Source: Kandleria vitulina DSM 20405 | Lineage (GTDB): Bacteria; Bacillota_I; Bacilli_A; Erysipelotrichales; Coprobacillaceae | Assembly: GCF_000702065.1 (NCBI RefSeq) | Contig: NZ_JNKN01000001.1 | Location: 1 to 64,000, forward strand | DNA: 64,000 nucleotides | Reading direction: 5' to 3' | In this document: positions 52,501 through 61,837 of the stretch, in pieces | Layout: each line of letters begins with the position of its first letter | Position numbering within the stretch: position 1 is the first letter of the stretch | Notes under the pieces: generated by a model | Database searches by the model: none | Told to the model about the DNA's origin: nothing | The model's input: only the letters and a program-made list of their open reading frames with translations | Position numbers and translations under genes: made by a program

Positions 52501-53646
52501 CTAATGTTTATATTCCTTAATATTCATACCTTGGAAATAAATTTTACCTTCATGTCCATTATGTTCATAATAATGACTCTTTATACGATCAATAACTTGC
52601 TTTAAGTGATCCCATTCACAATCAATGAGAACCATAAACTTATTTTGATCATATTGTAATACGCAATCATATTCTCTTAGATTATCCATAATTGCTTTCT
52701 TTAGATTAACGCCTAGTGCTTCATTATTCTTTGTATTTTCATCTTTTACGATAATATCTACAATATGATAATGAGAAGTCTCTCTCTGTGCACGACGTTT
52801 TTCAATTTCACAAAGCTGTCTAAATTCTTCAGCACTGCATTCAAAAGCCTGCTTGCTTTTGAACTGATGGAATGTAGACTGGATAGCTTCTAGACGTCTT
52901 TCATTTTCCTGTTGCTGCGACTGGTGGAGCAGCTCCTTTAATGAAATGTTAGGATCAATGCCTAAATCTTTACGAAACAGTGTTTCTAGATTCTTATAAT
53001 TCTTTCTAGCCAATTCAATATTATTTTCTCTAATATACTGTTTCATAATATAGTAATGTGCTTTTTCATTATAAACATCCAGTTCTAAAATCTTTCGTGA
53101 CATCTCTTTAAATTCTTCGATAGATTCTTCTTCATAATACTTAATCATCAATGCCAGCATAGCCTGAAGAACCTTTGATTCAAGATACGTATTTTCCAGT
53201 TTTACCCATAACGTATTCGCAATCATTGGCAGCAGACGTCCTTTATAAAGAGCAACTGCTTTTTCATAATACTCATAATTGATTTCTTCATCTTTTTTTG
53301 CAAGCTGAATATAATGTTCAAATTCATCGAGATCAATTTCTACTGGAATAGATTCATTCCAGTAATAATAGCCCTTTGAAGAGATAATAAAAGGTTCATC
53401 ACCAAACTCTTTTAATAATACTCTCACACGATAAACAAGAGCTTTCAATGCATTCAATGGATCTTGTGATGCATCCTTGAACATGATTTCAGATAATTCA
53501 TGATTACTGATCTGATCAAATGGTTTCTTAAACAAATAAACCAGCAGCTCTGTAATCTTTGACGAATGAAAATCATTATAGGCAATCGTTTTTCCATTAT
53601 AGGACATTTCAAATGTTCCTATCATTTTTACACGCATAGTATTCAT
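52501..53646 (-). CDS. BTAD-domain (SARP-like) regulator with GGDEF-like C-terminal domain, copy 1
   Basis: A 381-aa paralogue of the next gene, with the same order: winged helix (about 1-90, LNALKALVYRVRVLLKEFG), BTAD TPR region (about 100-240, FKEMSRKILELDVYNEKAHYY; NIELARKNYKNLETLFRKDL) and a GGDEF-like tail (YDCVLQYDQNKFMVLIDC). The two share motifs throughout but are clearly diverged, so the duplication is old. I start at the ATG at 53644-53646, 8 nt after GGAGG. A perfect palindrome ATAACTAGTTAT lies upstream at 53702-53713 and could be an operator. Targets are unknown. Confidence 0.82.
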   Translation of the reverse strand: MNTMRVKMIGTFEMSYNGKTIAYNDFHSSKITELLVYLFKKPFDQISNHELSEIMFKDASQDPLNALKALVYRVRVLLKEFGDEPFIISSKGYYYWNESIPVEIDLDEFEHYIQLAKKDEEINYEYYEKAVALYKGRLLPMIANTLWVKLENTYLESKVLQAMLALMIKYYEEESIEEFKEMSRKILELDVYNEKAHYYIMKQYIRENNIELARKNYKNLETLFRKDLGIDPNISLKELLHQSQQQENERRLEAIQSTFHQFKSKQAFECSAEEFRQLCEIEKRRAQRETSHYHIVDIIVKDENTKNNEALGVNLKKAIMDNLREYDCVLQYDQNKFMVLIDCEWDHLKQVIDRIKSHYYEHNGHEGKIYFQGMNIKEYKH

Positions 53647-53701
53647 ACCCATAACCTCCACTTATATGTTCATTGTACAAAACCAAAGTCAAATGGAAGT
53701 C

Positions 53702-53713
53702 ATAACTAGTTAT
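53702..53713. promoter_or_regulatory. Palindrome upstream of the BTAD gene pair
   Basis: ATAACTAGTTAT is a perfect 12-bp palindrome about 56 nt upstream of the first BTAD start codon; a half-site-like AACTAACT follows at about 53727-53734. Operator function is speculation. Confidence 0.3.
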
Positions 53714-53743
53714 AATTATAAAATATAACTAACTAAAAGCATG

Positions 53744-53781
53744 AAAAAAACATAGAAAGTTGTGACTTTCTATGTTTTTTT
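53744..53781 (-). terminator. Terminator of the iron-type alcohol dehydrogenase gene
   Basis: A perfect 17-bp stem, AAAAAAACATAGAAAGT (53744-53760) with ACTTTCTATGTTTTTTT (53765-53781), loop TGTG. It is symmetrical enough to work on both strands. Confidence 0.9.
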
Positions 53782-53783
53782 GA

Positions 53784-54932
53784 CTACTTCATAACTTTTC
53801 TAATTAATTCCTTGAATTCTTCCAAAGTTGTATCTCTAGGATTTCCTGGTGCACATGCATCCGCAAAAGCATCTTTTGCGAGCTGTTCTACATCTTCTTC
53901 TTTTAATCCTTCTACATATGATGGAATACCGACATCCTTGCTTAATGTCTTAACAGCGTCGATTGCAGCTTGACGATATTCACTTTCACTCATCTGATCA
54001 ACACCTTCAACACCCATTGCACGAGCAATTTCTCTAAATTTCTCACCAGTGTAATCCTGATTGAATTCCATGACGATTGGTAACATGATGGCACATGCTA
54101 CGCCATGTGGCGTATCATAGTGAGCTGAGAAAGTATGCGCAATAGAATGAGCAATACCTAATCCTACATTAGAGAATCCCATTCCGGCGATATATTGTGC
54201 TAAGGCCATGCCTTCTCTGCCTTCATCAGTATTCTCTACTGCACCACGTAAGTTTTTAGCGATAAGCTTGATTGCTTCAAGATGGAACATGTCTGTCATT
54301 TCCCATGCTGCTTTTGTTGTATAGCCTTCAATCGCATGAGTCAATGCATCCATACCTGTAGCAGCAGTCAATCCTTTTGGCATAGATGACATCATATCAG
54401 GATCAACGACAGCCCAATTTGGAATATCATTCTGATCGACGCAGACGAACTTTCTTTCTTTTTCTACATCTGTAATAACATAGTTGATTGTAACTTCAGC
54501 TGCTGTTCCTGCAGTTGTAGGTACAGCGATTGTACGTACTGCATGATTTTTTGTAGGTGCTACCCCTTCAAGTGAACGCACATCTTCAAATTCAGGATTT
54601 TCTACGATAATTCCAATCGCTTTGGCTGTATCCATTGAAGAACCACCACCGATAGTAATAATAGAATCCGCATTAGCTTCCTTAAATGCTTTGACACCAT
54701 CCTGAACATTCTTGATTGTAGGATTTGGTTTAATTTCTGAATAGATGACATATTCAAGTCCACTTTCATCAAGAAGATCAGTGACCTTCTTAGTAACACC
54801 AAATTTTACAAGATCAGGATCTGAACATACAAAAATCTTTTTAAATCCTTCTTTTTTAGCAATCTCTGGAATTTGTTTGATTGCTTCTTTACCATGATAA
54901 GAAATTGTGTTTAATACAATTGCATTTGCCAT
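53784..54932 (-). CDS. Iron-containing alcohol dehydrogenase, lactaldehyde-reductase (FucO)-like
   Basis: A 382-aa group III alcohol dehydrogenase. The dinucleotide segment is TIGGGSSMDTAK; the metal site residues sit in GMDALTHAIEGY and GIAHSIAHTFSAHYDTPHG. Overall it most resembles lactaldehyde reductase (propanediol oxidoreductase), but the aldehyde cannot be fixed from sequence; no fucose or rhamnose genes are nearby. The ATG at 54930-54932 follows AAGGAGAG. It lies between the TetR gene and the BTAD pair and may be regulated by either. Confidence 0.9.
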   Translation of the reverse strand: MANAIVLNTISYHGKEAIKQIPEIAKKEGFKKIFVCSDPDLVKFGVTKKVTDLLDESGLEYVIYSEIKPNPTIKNVQDGVKAFKEANADSIITIGGGSSMDTAKAIGIIVENPEFEDVRSLEGVAPTKNHAVRTIAVPTTAGTAAEVTINYVITDVEKERKFVCVDQNDIPNWAVVDPDMMSSMPKGLTAATGMDALTHAIEGYTTKAAWEMTDMFHLEAIKLIAKNLRGAVENTDEGREGMALAQYIAGMGFSNVGLGIAHSIAHTFSAHYDTPHGVACAIMLPIVMEFNQDYTGEKFREIARAMGVEGVDQMSESEYRQAAIDAVKTLSKDVGIPSYVEGLKEEDVEQLAKDAFADACAPGNPRDTTLEEFKELIRKVMK

Positions 54933-55018
54933 ATTATATCTCTCCTTGTTTTCTCTATGATAAAATTTTAACATTTAGATGTTAGGGCTTTCAAGTTACA
55001 CTTTACCCCATTTGTCAC

Positions 55019-55046
55019 ATAAAAAAAGTAGACCGAAGTCTACTTT
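55019..55046 (-). terminator. Terminator of the TetR gene
   Basis: AAAGTAGAC (55025-55033) pairs with GTCTACTTT (55038-55046), loop CGAA, then seven Ts on the minus strand. The stop codon 55040-55042 is within the stem. Confidence 0.85.
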
Positions 55047-55579
55047 AAATCTGATAGATAATATTCAAGCTTAACTGGTAAAGCATCAATGAGATACTGC
55101 GCTAGCTCCTCCGGTGATCTTTTCATTCCATGAGTAGCCCAATCCACTGTCATAGTAATGGAACCATGACAATACATTTTTAACAAGAAACGAATATCAT
55201 CGGGAATTTGTCCACATTTCTTTTTAATGATGCCTTCATAAAAATGATAAATACATTCATAGTCATAATGTTCTACATTATTATAATCCTTTGATAAGAA
55301 CGCCGCTTCAAAGAATAGCTGATCTTCTAGAATGAATTCAAATTTCTTTGTCAATCCTTCTTTCAAGGTTTCCTGTTCACCAATCTGTAAGAATGACTGA
55401 TCAGCTAGCACCTTAAAGTACCAATTGACTAAAGCGTACTTATCTTCAAAGTAACGATAGAATGTCTGTCTTGTCTTACCAGATACTTTTACAAGATCAG
55501 TGACACTCACTTTATCTAAAGGCTGTTTCTTTAACAATTCTTTTAAGCCTTCTGCAAATATATAACGTGTATCTTCCAT
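55040..55579 (-). CDS. TetR-family transcriptional regulator
   Basis: A 179-aa TetR regulator with the helix-turn-helix at about 20-50 (KVSVTDLVKVSGKTRQTFYR, then YFEDKYALVNW). The C-terminal half is a TetR_C_8-like bundle similar to DhaS-type regulators. I start at the ATG at 55577-55579 after AGGTGAT; a GTG three codons upstream overlaps that site. It follows the ABC exporter genes on the same strand, and a 42-bp inverted repeat separates them, so it could regulate them, the downstream alcohol dehydrogenase, or both. Confidence 0.88.
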   Translation of the reverse strand: MEDTRYIFAEGLKELLKKQPLDKVSVTDLVKVSGKTRQTFYRYFEDKYALVNWYFKVLADQSFLQIGEQETLKEGLTKKFEFILEDQLFFEAAFLSKDYNNVEHYDYECIYHFYEGIIKKKCGQIPDDIRFLLKMYCHGSITMTVDWATHGMKRSPEELAQYLIDALPVKLEYYLSDLK

Positions 55580-55588
55580 CTTTATCAC

Positions 55589-55630
55589 CTAGTCTATTTT
55601 ATCAAATATATTTAATTTTGATAAGACTAG
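55589..55630. repeat. Large inverted repeat between the ABC exporter and TetR genes
   Basis: CTAGTC (55589-55594) and GACTAG (55625-55630) form the outer arms; TATCAAA (55600-55606) and TTTGATA (55617-55623) form the inner arms. It includes the ABC stop codon and ends next to the TetR ribosome binding site. There is no T tract on the minus strand, so an operator is at least as likely as a terminator. Confidence 0.5.
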
Positions 55631-57426
55631 AATGCTTTCTTAGTCGCTTGTTCAACTTCTTCACGTGAATAAAGCTGATAATAGTATCCCTTTTTATTCA
55701 TCAGTTCTTCATGCTGACCTGATTCTATGATCTTCCCATCTTTAACAACAAGAATGATATCCGCATTGACAACAGTAGAAAGACGATGCGCAATCATAAA
55801 TGATGTGCGTCCTTCAACTAATTTTTCAATAGCCATCTGAATCTTCTGTTCAGTCATTGTATCAATAGAAGATGTGGCTTCATCAAGAATAAGAATAGCT
55901 GGATTGGCAATAATGGCTCTCGCAAAACTTAACAGCTGCTTTTCACCAGTGGACATTGTATTGCCACCTTCTCCAATATTGCTGTCGAGTCCGTCACCCA
56001 TGCGTTTCACTATTTCTTCTGCATTAACGATCTTTAATGCCTTCCATATTTCTTCATCAGTAGCATCACTTTTGCCATAACGAAGATTATCGCGAATAGT
56101 CCCTGAGAAAAGATGTGGTGTCTGCAACACATATCCAATATGATCATGCAGCCAGGACTGACTTCTTTCTCTTGCATCCCTGCCATCAATCAGAATTCTT
56201 CCTTTTGTAGGTTCATAGAAACGACAGACAAGATTTACAAGCGTTGACTTCCCTGCCCCTGTTTCTCCAACAATAGCAACATTTGTTCCTTGTGGGACAT
56301 GCAGATTGAAATCTTCAAGAACCATCTCTTCGCCATCTGGATATTTGAAGGACACATTTTCAAAGACAATATCACCATGAAGTTTTTCCCAGTTCTCTTT
56401 ACGTGGATGAAAAACATCCCCATATTTCTTAATGACATCCTCACCATCGACAACATCAGAATCAGTATTCATTAAAGTTGTAAAACGTTCAATGTTGACT
56501 TGTACATTGATCAACTGAGAAATCGTTTCAATCATACGCTGAATAGGATCAATCATGCCTAAGGCATACGACATAAACACTGAAAGTGTTCCTATTTTCA
56601 TAAGACCCTCAATACTTAATCGTCCTCCCTGCCATAAAACAATAGCCAAGGCCACACTTGAGAGCGTTGTAACAGTGGCACTAAACAATGCTGAATAGTG
56701 CGTAGAATGAATGGAAGTACGTTTCATCAGATTAGTATCTTTTTCAAAATCATCCTGAATCGTATCTTCTACCACCAATGTACGAATAGTCTTTGCGCCA
56801 GTAATTCCTTCATTGAAATGTCCTGTAATCATTGAATTGATTTCTCTGATCTTACGGTTCAAGAAAACAATTCTTTTCTGGAAGAATAAGATAAACACTA
56901 TGGCAACAGGTACAAGCAAAAGCAACAGCAATGCAAGACGAACATTGATCATGCTCATTACCACAAATACAAAGATAATATAAGAAAGATTCCAGACAAT
57001 ATCCATCAATCGCCATGACACCATTGTACCAATACGATCAGTATCGGACATAATACGTGCATGAACATAGCCAACATTGTTGGTATTGAAATATGAGAAA
57101 GATAATGTCTGGAGATGATTGAATGAAGCATTCTTTAAATCTCTTCCTACTTCAAGTTCAACCTTGCAGCAAAGATAACTGCTAAAGTAATTCAAGAAAA
57201 CCTGAGCAATCAAGAATAAGATGTAGCTTACAATAAATAATGTAAGATTATCTATTTTTCCCTGTCCAATATAATGATTGATCGCATACTGATTAAACAG
57301 TGGATAAATCGTATCAATAAGAGAACTCAATGCGCCAAGTACAACCATGACTACAATCATTAAACGATACTTTTTAACATAGCTAATAATCTGAGGAATA
57401 CCAAAATATTTAAGTTTCTTATTCAT
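55627..57426 (-). CDS. ABC exporter half-transporter, consensus Walker B
   Basis: A 599-aa permease-ATPase fusion with six helices at about 20-320. ATPase motifs: Walker A GETGAGKST, signature MSTGEKQ, Walker B ILILDEATSSID with the catalytic Glu, and IAHRLS. The signature lacks LSGGQ, complementing the partner's altered Walker B. Its start overlaps the preceding ABC gene by 8 nt. Substrate unknown. Confidence 0.92.
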   Translation of the reverse strand: MNKKLKYFGIPQIISYVKKYRLMIVVMVVLGALSSLIDTIYPLFNQYAINHYIGQGKIDNLTLFIVSYILFLIAQVFLNYFSSYLCCKVELEVGRDLKNASFNHLQTLSFSYFNTNNVGYVHARIMSDTDRIGTMVSWRLMDIVWNLSYIIFVFVVMSMINVRLALLLLLLVPVAIVFILFFQKRIVFLNRKIREINSMITGHFNEGITGAKTIRTLVVEDTIQDDFEKDTNLMKRTSIHSTHYSALFSATVTTLSSVALAIVLWQGGRLSIEGLMKIGTLSVFMSYALGMIDPIQRMIETISQLINVQVNIERFTTLMNTDSDVVDGEDVIKKYGDVFHPRKENWEKLHGDIVFENVSFKYPDGEEMVLEDFNLHVPQGTNVAIVGETGAGKSTLVNLVCRFYEPTKGRILIDGRDARERSQSWLHDHIGYVLQTPHLFSGTIRDNLRYGKSDATDEEIWKALKIVNAEEIVKRMGDGLDSNIGEGGNTMSTGEKQLLSFARAIIANPAILILDEATSSIDTMTEQKIQMAIEKLVEGRTSFMIAHRLSTVVNADIILVVKDGKIIESGQHEELMNKKGYYYQLYSREEVEQATKKAF

Positions 57427-59200
57427 GAGAAATTCCTCCTAGTGATTGAATATCACTGATGGTCTTATATAGACCATTCTGGTTCATCAATGACTGATGT
57501 GTTCCTTCTTCGATAATCTTGCCTTCATTCATAACGATAATATGATCCGCATCCTTTAATGTAGAAATACGATGAGAAATCATAATAACCGTAGAATCAT
57601 GAACATTCTCTTTTAAGGCATTTCTTATTTTCTGATCTGTCTGTGTATCAACAGCAGAAAGTGAATCATCAAAAATCATGATAGGTGTCTTAGAAATAAT
57701 CATCTGGGCAATCGCAGTTCTTTGTTTTTGTCCCCCAGATAAAGTGACTCCTCTTTCTCCCACAAAGGTATCATACCCTTTAGTAAAGTGTGATACTGCA
57801 TCATCCAATGAAGCAATACGACTAGCCTCAATCACATCCTGATGAGTTGCTTCCTTTTTCGCAATCGCAATATTTTCAGACAAGCTTCTAGAGAAAAGAA
57901 ATGGTTCCTGTAATACAAATCCAATATTTTCTCTTAAGTGATCTTTCTTGATTGTCGCTATATCTACTCCCCCAATGGTGATTTTCCCTTTGGTAGGTTC
58001 ATAAAGACGATCTAGCAAGTACATCAATGTAGATTTACCAGATCCCGTACTTCCTAATATTCCCAATGTTTCTCCCTTCTTGATTGTAAAAGAAACATCA
58101 TCAAGAATATAAGGAGCCTCCTCTTTATATCTAAATGATACATGATCAAATACGATATCCTGATGCATATCAACAGTTAAAGGATGTTCATGATCTCTTT
58201 CTTCTTGAGAATTCATAATATAGCGAATACGATCAATTGAGACACCCGCCTTGCTCATATCAGAAATGACTCTTCCAAGCTGACGAATTGGCCATACCAG
58301 CATGGCATTATAAGAAATAAAGGCGATATAATCACCCGCTGTCATTTCCCCTTTTACACAAAGAAGAGCTCCCAGTACAACAATCATCATTACCTGTAAG
58401 CCAGAAATGCCATCACCGGCTGACCAGAACATTGAAATATAGACTGAGAATTTCATATAAGCGGATGTATAGATATTATTCTGCTTCTCAAATCGATCAC
58501 GTTCTTCTTTCTCTCTTCCAAATGCACGAACAACTCTTACTCCTGTTAAGTTTTCTTGCGCAATAGAAGAAAGATTTCCTTCTTCTTCATCAGCTACCAG
58601 AAAAGACTGGCTGATCTTTTTTCTAAAGAACAAGGAATATCCCACGATAATAGGGATAAAATTCGCTGCTACAATAGTAAGAAACACAGAAATCTGTGAC
58701 ATAAAGAACAATGATAAAGCCAAGAGAATAATAATTCTAAAGAAACTAGTCAGCTGTTCAGAAAGAAAGTTCTTGATCTGTTCAACATCACTTGTACATC
58801 TTTGAATAATATCTCCCGTAGAATTATCAATATACCAAGAGAAAGGCAATTTCTGAATATGTGAGAACAGACTGTTTCTCATTGTCTGAACCAGCGTCTC
58901 TGATCCTGCAGCATTCATGAGATTATAGATATATCTGCATACTGCTCCAAGCAAGGCAATGCCAATAACCAGAGCACCTACCAGATAAAGATGTTCACGA
59001 AGAAATCCAGTATCTATAAATGAAAGCGAAGAGGCTTTATAGCCAATGATGGAATCAACAGTAAATCCCACAATCTTCGGATTAATCAGATCAATAAACG
59101 ACGCCAGTATTGCAAAAAGGATTCCTATTCCAAAATAACGTTTGCTTGAACGTAAAAAATAGAATACCAGTCTGCTGTTTGAAGAAAATTTCTGGTTCAT
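57419..59200 (-). CDS. ABC exporter half-transporter, degenerate Walker B
   Basis: A 593-aa partner exporter subunit. Motifs: Walker A GSTGSGKST, signature LSGGQKQ, Walker B IMIFDDSLSAVD (Asp in place of the catalytic Glu) and ISHRIS. The membrane domain spans about 15-310, with no large external insertion, unlike the MarR-linked pair. I start at the ATG at 59198-59200 because AAGGAGG lies 6 nt upstream; 45 further open codons upstream do not resemble the family. Confidence 0.92.
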   Translation of the reverse strand: MNQKFSSNSRLVFYFLRSSKRYFGIGILFAILASFIDLINPKIVGFTVDSIIGYKASSLSFIDTGFLREHLYLVGALVIGIALLGAVCRYIYNLMNAAGSETLVQTMRNSLFSHIQKLPFSWYIDNSTGDIIQRCTSDVEQIKNFLSEQLTSFFRIIILLALSLFFMSQISVFLTIVAANFIPIIVGYSLFFRKKISQSFLVADEEEGNLSSIAQENLTGVRVVRAFGREKEERDRFEKQNNIYTSAYMKFSVYISMFWSAGDGISGLQVMMIVVLGALLCVKGEMTAGDYIAFISYNAMLVWPIRQLGRVISDMSKAGVSIDRIRYIMNSQEERDHEHPLTVDMHQDIVFDHVSFRYKEEAPYILDDVSFTIKKGETLGILGSTGSGKSTLMYLLDRLYEPTKGKITIGGVDIATIKKDHLRENIGFVLQEPFLFSRSLSENIAIAKKEATHQDVIEASRIASLDDAVSHFTKGYDTFVGERGVTLSGGQKQRTAIAQMIISKTPIMIFDDSLSAVDTQTDQKIRNALKENVHDSTVIMISHRISTLKDADHIIVMNEGKIIEEGTHQSLMNQNGLYKTISDIQSLGGISHE

Positions 59201-59279
59201 ACAAAACCTCCTTAACCAACCATTTATTGTATAAGATAGATGAAAAAATAAAAAGCAATATGATGAAAAAAGATCATAT

Positions 59280-59537
59280 CTACATATGATCTTTTTCAAA
59301 CCTGTATTTTTGTTTAATAGAAGGATACTTTTCATGATCCACTTCTTCTAAAAACATCTTTAATGGACGTACATACATTTTTTTAGCCCCATAAAGTGCG
59401 CGATAGACCATCATATCCTCATCAGTTTCACTGTGTGTTGCAACACCAACAATTTCATAGAGATAAGTCATTGAAGAAGCATCCACAGTTTCTCTTTTAA
59501 AATGTCTGACAACATCACCCTTATTAAATATTCTCAT
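59280..59537 (-). CDS. DUF1653-domain protein
   Basis: An 85-aa protein matching DUF1653: KGDVVRHFKRETVD, YEIVGVATHSETDEDMMVYR, ALYGAKKMYVRPLKMFLEEV. The family's function is not established. I start at the ATG at 59535-59537 (MRIFNKGDVV); it overlaps the end of the dehydrogenase gene by 14 nt, and no good ribosome binding site is seen, so translation is probably coupled. Confidence 0.85.
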   Translation of the reverse strand: MRIFNKGDVVRHFKRETVDASSMTYLYEIVGVATHSETDEDMMVYRALYGAKKMYVRPLKMFLEEVDHEKYPSIKQKYRFEKDHM

Positions 59538-60387
59538 AATAATGTGCCAACCCCTGTGTTCCTTCTTCGCCGTAGCCTTCTTCTTGCATCTTAGTCTCCA
59601 TGGACAAGACTTTCTCAAGAACTTCTAAAGTCAAGTCACGACTTAACGCTTCTTCATCCGCAATACGCATATCTTTTACAAAATGCTTAATAAAAAATCC
59701 TGGATTAAAATCTCCATCAATAATCTTCTGACCAAGATTTGAAAGCTGCCAGCTTCCGGCAGCGCCATTCGCAATAGTATCAAGCATCTTCTGCACATCT
59801 AGTCCAGCTTTCTTGCCATAAGCGATTGCTTCAACGGTACCTGCAAGCGTACCGGCAATCGCAATCTGATTAGCCATCTTAGTGTGCTGGCCTGCACCGG
59901 CTTCTCCTTCATAGATCACATTTGTTCCCATTACTGATAGTAATGGTTTCATTTTTTCAAAGATCTCCTGATCTCCACCTACCATAATCGCAAGTGTGGC
60001 TTCTTTTGCCCCTTTATCTCCTCCAGATACAGGAGCGTCTAGTGAGTGGAGTCCTCTTTTTTGTGCTTCTTCATAGATGCGCTGTGACAATTTTGGTGAA
60101 GTTGTGGTCATATCAATCATGATAGAGCCTTCTTTCATATTTTCAATAACACCATCTTTGCCAAAGTATACTTCTTCAACATCTTTTGGAAAACCAATCA
60201 TGGTCACCATGACATCAGAGCATCTTGCACATTCAGCAACATCATTGCACCAGATAGCCCCTTTTTCTAATAGATCAAGACATTTTTCTTTTGTACGGGT
60301 ATAAACATACAATTCATGCCCAGCATTCTTTATATGTTCAGCCATAGGTTTTCCCATGACACCTAATCCAATAAATCCAATTTTCAA
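59524..60387 (-). CDS. Beta-hydroxyacid dehydrogenase (2-hydroxy-3-oxopropionate reductase-like)
   Basis: A 288-aa NAD(P)-dependent enzyme of the GarR/3-hydroxyisobutyrate dehydrogenase family. The Rossmann motif is KIGFIGLGVMGKPMA, the substrate loop DAPVSGGDKGA, and the catalytic Lys is in GAGQHTKMANQ. The exact substrate (tartronate semialdehyde, succinic semialdehyde or similar) is open. The best-spaced start is a TTG at 60385-60387, 5 nt after GAGGTGA; an ATG at 60393 is the alternative but lies almost on the ribosome binding site. Confidence 0.9.
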   Translation of the reverse strand: MKIGFIGLGVMGKPMAEHIKNAGHELYVYTRTKEKCLDLLEKGAIWCNDVAECARCSDVMVTMIGFPKDVEEVYFGKDGVIENMKEGSIMIDMTTTSPKLSQRIYEEAQKRGLHSLDAPVSGGDKGAKEATLAIMVGGDQEIFEKMKPLLSVMGTNVIYEGEAGAGQHTKMANQIAIAGTLAGTVEAIAYGKKAGLDVQKMLDTIANGAAGSWQLSNLGQKIIDGDFNPGFFIKHFVKDMRIADEEALSRDLTLEVLEKVLSMETKMQEEGYGEEGTQGLAHYYENI

Positions 60388-60411
60388 TTCCATCACCTCA
60401 TTATTATTATA

Positions 60412-60445
60412 AAAGAAAAAGAAGATGAATCAAATCATCTTCTTA
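60412..60445 (-). terminator. purL-purB terminator
   Basis: GAAGATGA (60421-60428) pairs with TCATCTTC (60435-60442), then TTTTTC and more Ts on the minus strand. It lies right after the purB stop. Confidence 0.8.
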
Positions 60446-61822
60446 TAATTCTTTTTTTGCGATACGAGCAGCATAGCCAATATATCCAGCTGGAGTCATA
60501 TTAACTAATGTTTCTCTATCCTGATCAGAAAGAACTTCTAATCCCTTGGCAAATTCAAGAATAGCATCCTTAGAAATATTCTTTCCTCTTGTCAATGCCT
60601 TTAACTGATCATATGCATCTGCAATACCATATTTTCTAAGCATAGTCTGAATTGGTTCAGCTAATACTTCCCATTTTTCATTTAAGTCAGCAGCTAGCTT
60701 TTCTTCATTGATTACACATTTAGCAAGACCACCAGTTGTTTCATTGATTGCCTGTAAAGAATAACCGAATGCCAAACCTAAGTTACGCTGTGATGAAGAA
60801 TCAGATAAATCTCTCTGCATTCTTGATTTAGGAAGTTTATTGCTTAATGATACACAAATATTATTTGAGAAATCAGCATTGGCTTCAGAGTTTTCAAATC
60901 TGATTGGATTGACTTTATGTGGCATAGTAGAAGACCCTACTTCACCTTTAACTGGAATCTGCTTGAAGTATTCCATTGAGATATATAGCCACATATCTAC
61001 ATCAAGATCCATTAAGACATTATTGAAATGACGAATACCATCTAGAATATGACAAGTATAGTCATGTGATTCAATCTGAGTTGTGAATGGGTTAAATGTT
61101 AAACCAAGATAATCTTCCACAAATTCCTTGTTTGCTTTTTCCCAATCCATATCAGGGAAAGGTACACCGATAGCAGAATAGTTACCTGTTGCACCATTGA
61201 ATTTAGCTTTAATCTTAACTGCTTCTACATTTTCGATGCTAGAAAGGAAACGATAAGCGTACACCTTGAATTCCTTACCAATTGTAGTAGGTGTAGCTGG
61301 CTGTCCATGAGTATGAGCTAACATCGGAATATCAGCATACTGTAAAGCAAGACCATCAATTGTTTTTGCAAATTCTTTTGCTTTCTTAAGCCATACGTTC
61401 TTAAGACCATCTCTGATCATGCAGCCATATGAAGTATTGTTGATATCTTCTGAAGTACATCCAATATGCACAAAGCTTTCTAGCTTATGGAATCCTAATT
61501 CAGCAAGCTGTTCATCAATATAATATTCAACAGCCTTAACATCATGTCTTGTAGTCTTTTCAATTTCCTTAATACGCTTATAAGCATCAAAGTTGAATGA
61601 AGATGCAATATTCATTACACCAGAAAGATCTTTCTTTTTTGCTTCATTTAATACTGGCGTATCAATATGATCAATTAAATATTTTAACCACTGAATTTCT
61701 ACAAAGACTCTATATTTTACAAGGGCATACTCAGAGAAATATTCTCCAAGCATATCCTTGATTACACCATATCTTCCATCTAAAGGTGATAAAGTTGTAC
61801 ATTCAAACTGTAATTTATCCAT
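60443..61822 (-). CDS. purB: Adenylosuccinate lyase
   Basis: Releases fumarate from SAICAR and from adenylosuccinate in purine synthesis. The signature GSSTMPHKVNPIRFEN with the flexible catalytic Ser loop, HIGCTSEDINNTSYG and AHTHGQPATPTTIGK are all present. The length is 459 aa, the type found in Bacteroides-like and enterobacterial enzymes. It begins 15 nt after purL stops, so the two are one operon. It acts both before IMP and after PurA, whose gene is at the left end of the window. Confidence 0.97.
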   Translation of the reverse strand: MDKLQFECTTLSPLDGRYGVIKDMLGEYFSEYALVKYRVFVEIQWLKYLIDHIDTPVLNEAKKKDLSGVMNIASSFNFDAYKRIKEIEKTTRHDVKAVEYYIDEQLAELGFHKLESFVHIGCTSEDINNTSYGCMIRDGLKNVWLKKAKEFAKTIDGLALQYADIPMLAHTHGQPATPTTIGKEFKVYAYRFLSSIENVEAVKIKAKFNGATGNYSAIGVPFPDMDWEKANKEFVEDYLGLTFNPFTTQIESHDYTCHILDGIRHFNNVLMDLDVDMWLYISMEYFKQIPVKGEVGSSTMPHKVNPIRFENSEANADFSNNICVSLSNKLPKSRMQRDLSDSSSQRNLGLAFGYSLQAINETTGGLAKCVINEEKLAADLNEKWEVLAEPIQTMLRKYGIADAYDQLKALTRGKNISKDAILEFAKGLEVLSDQDRETLVNMTPAGYIGYAARIAKKEL

Positions 61823-61837
61823 TCACATTCTCCTCAT

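Noticed and set aside
59201-59335. N-terminal extension of the ABC subunit
   Set aside because: Hydrophobic but not family-like, overlaps the DUF1653 3' end, and AAGGAGG fits the ATG at 59200.
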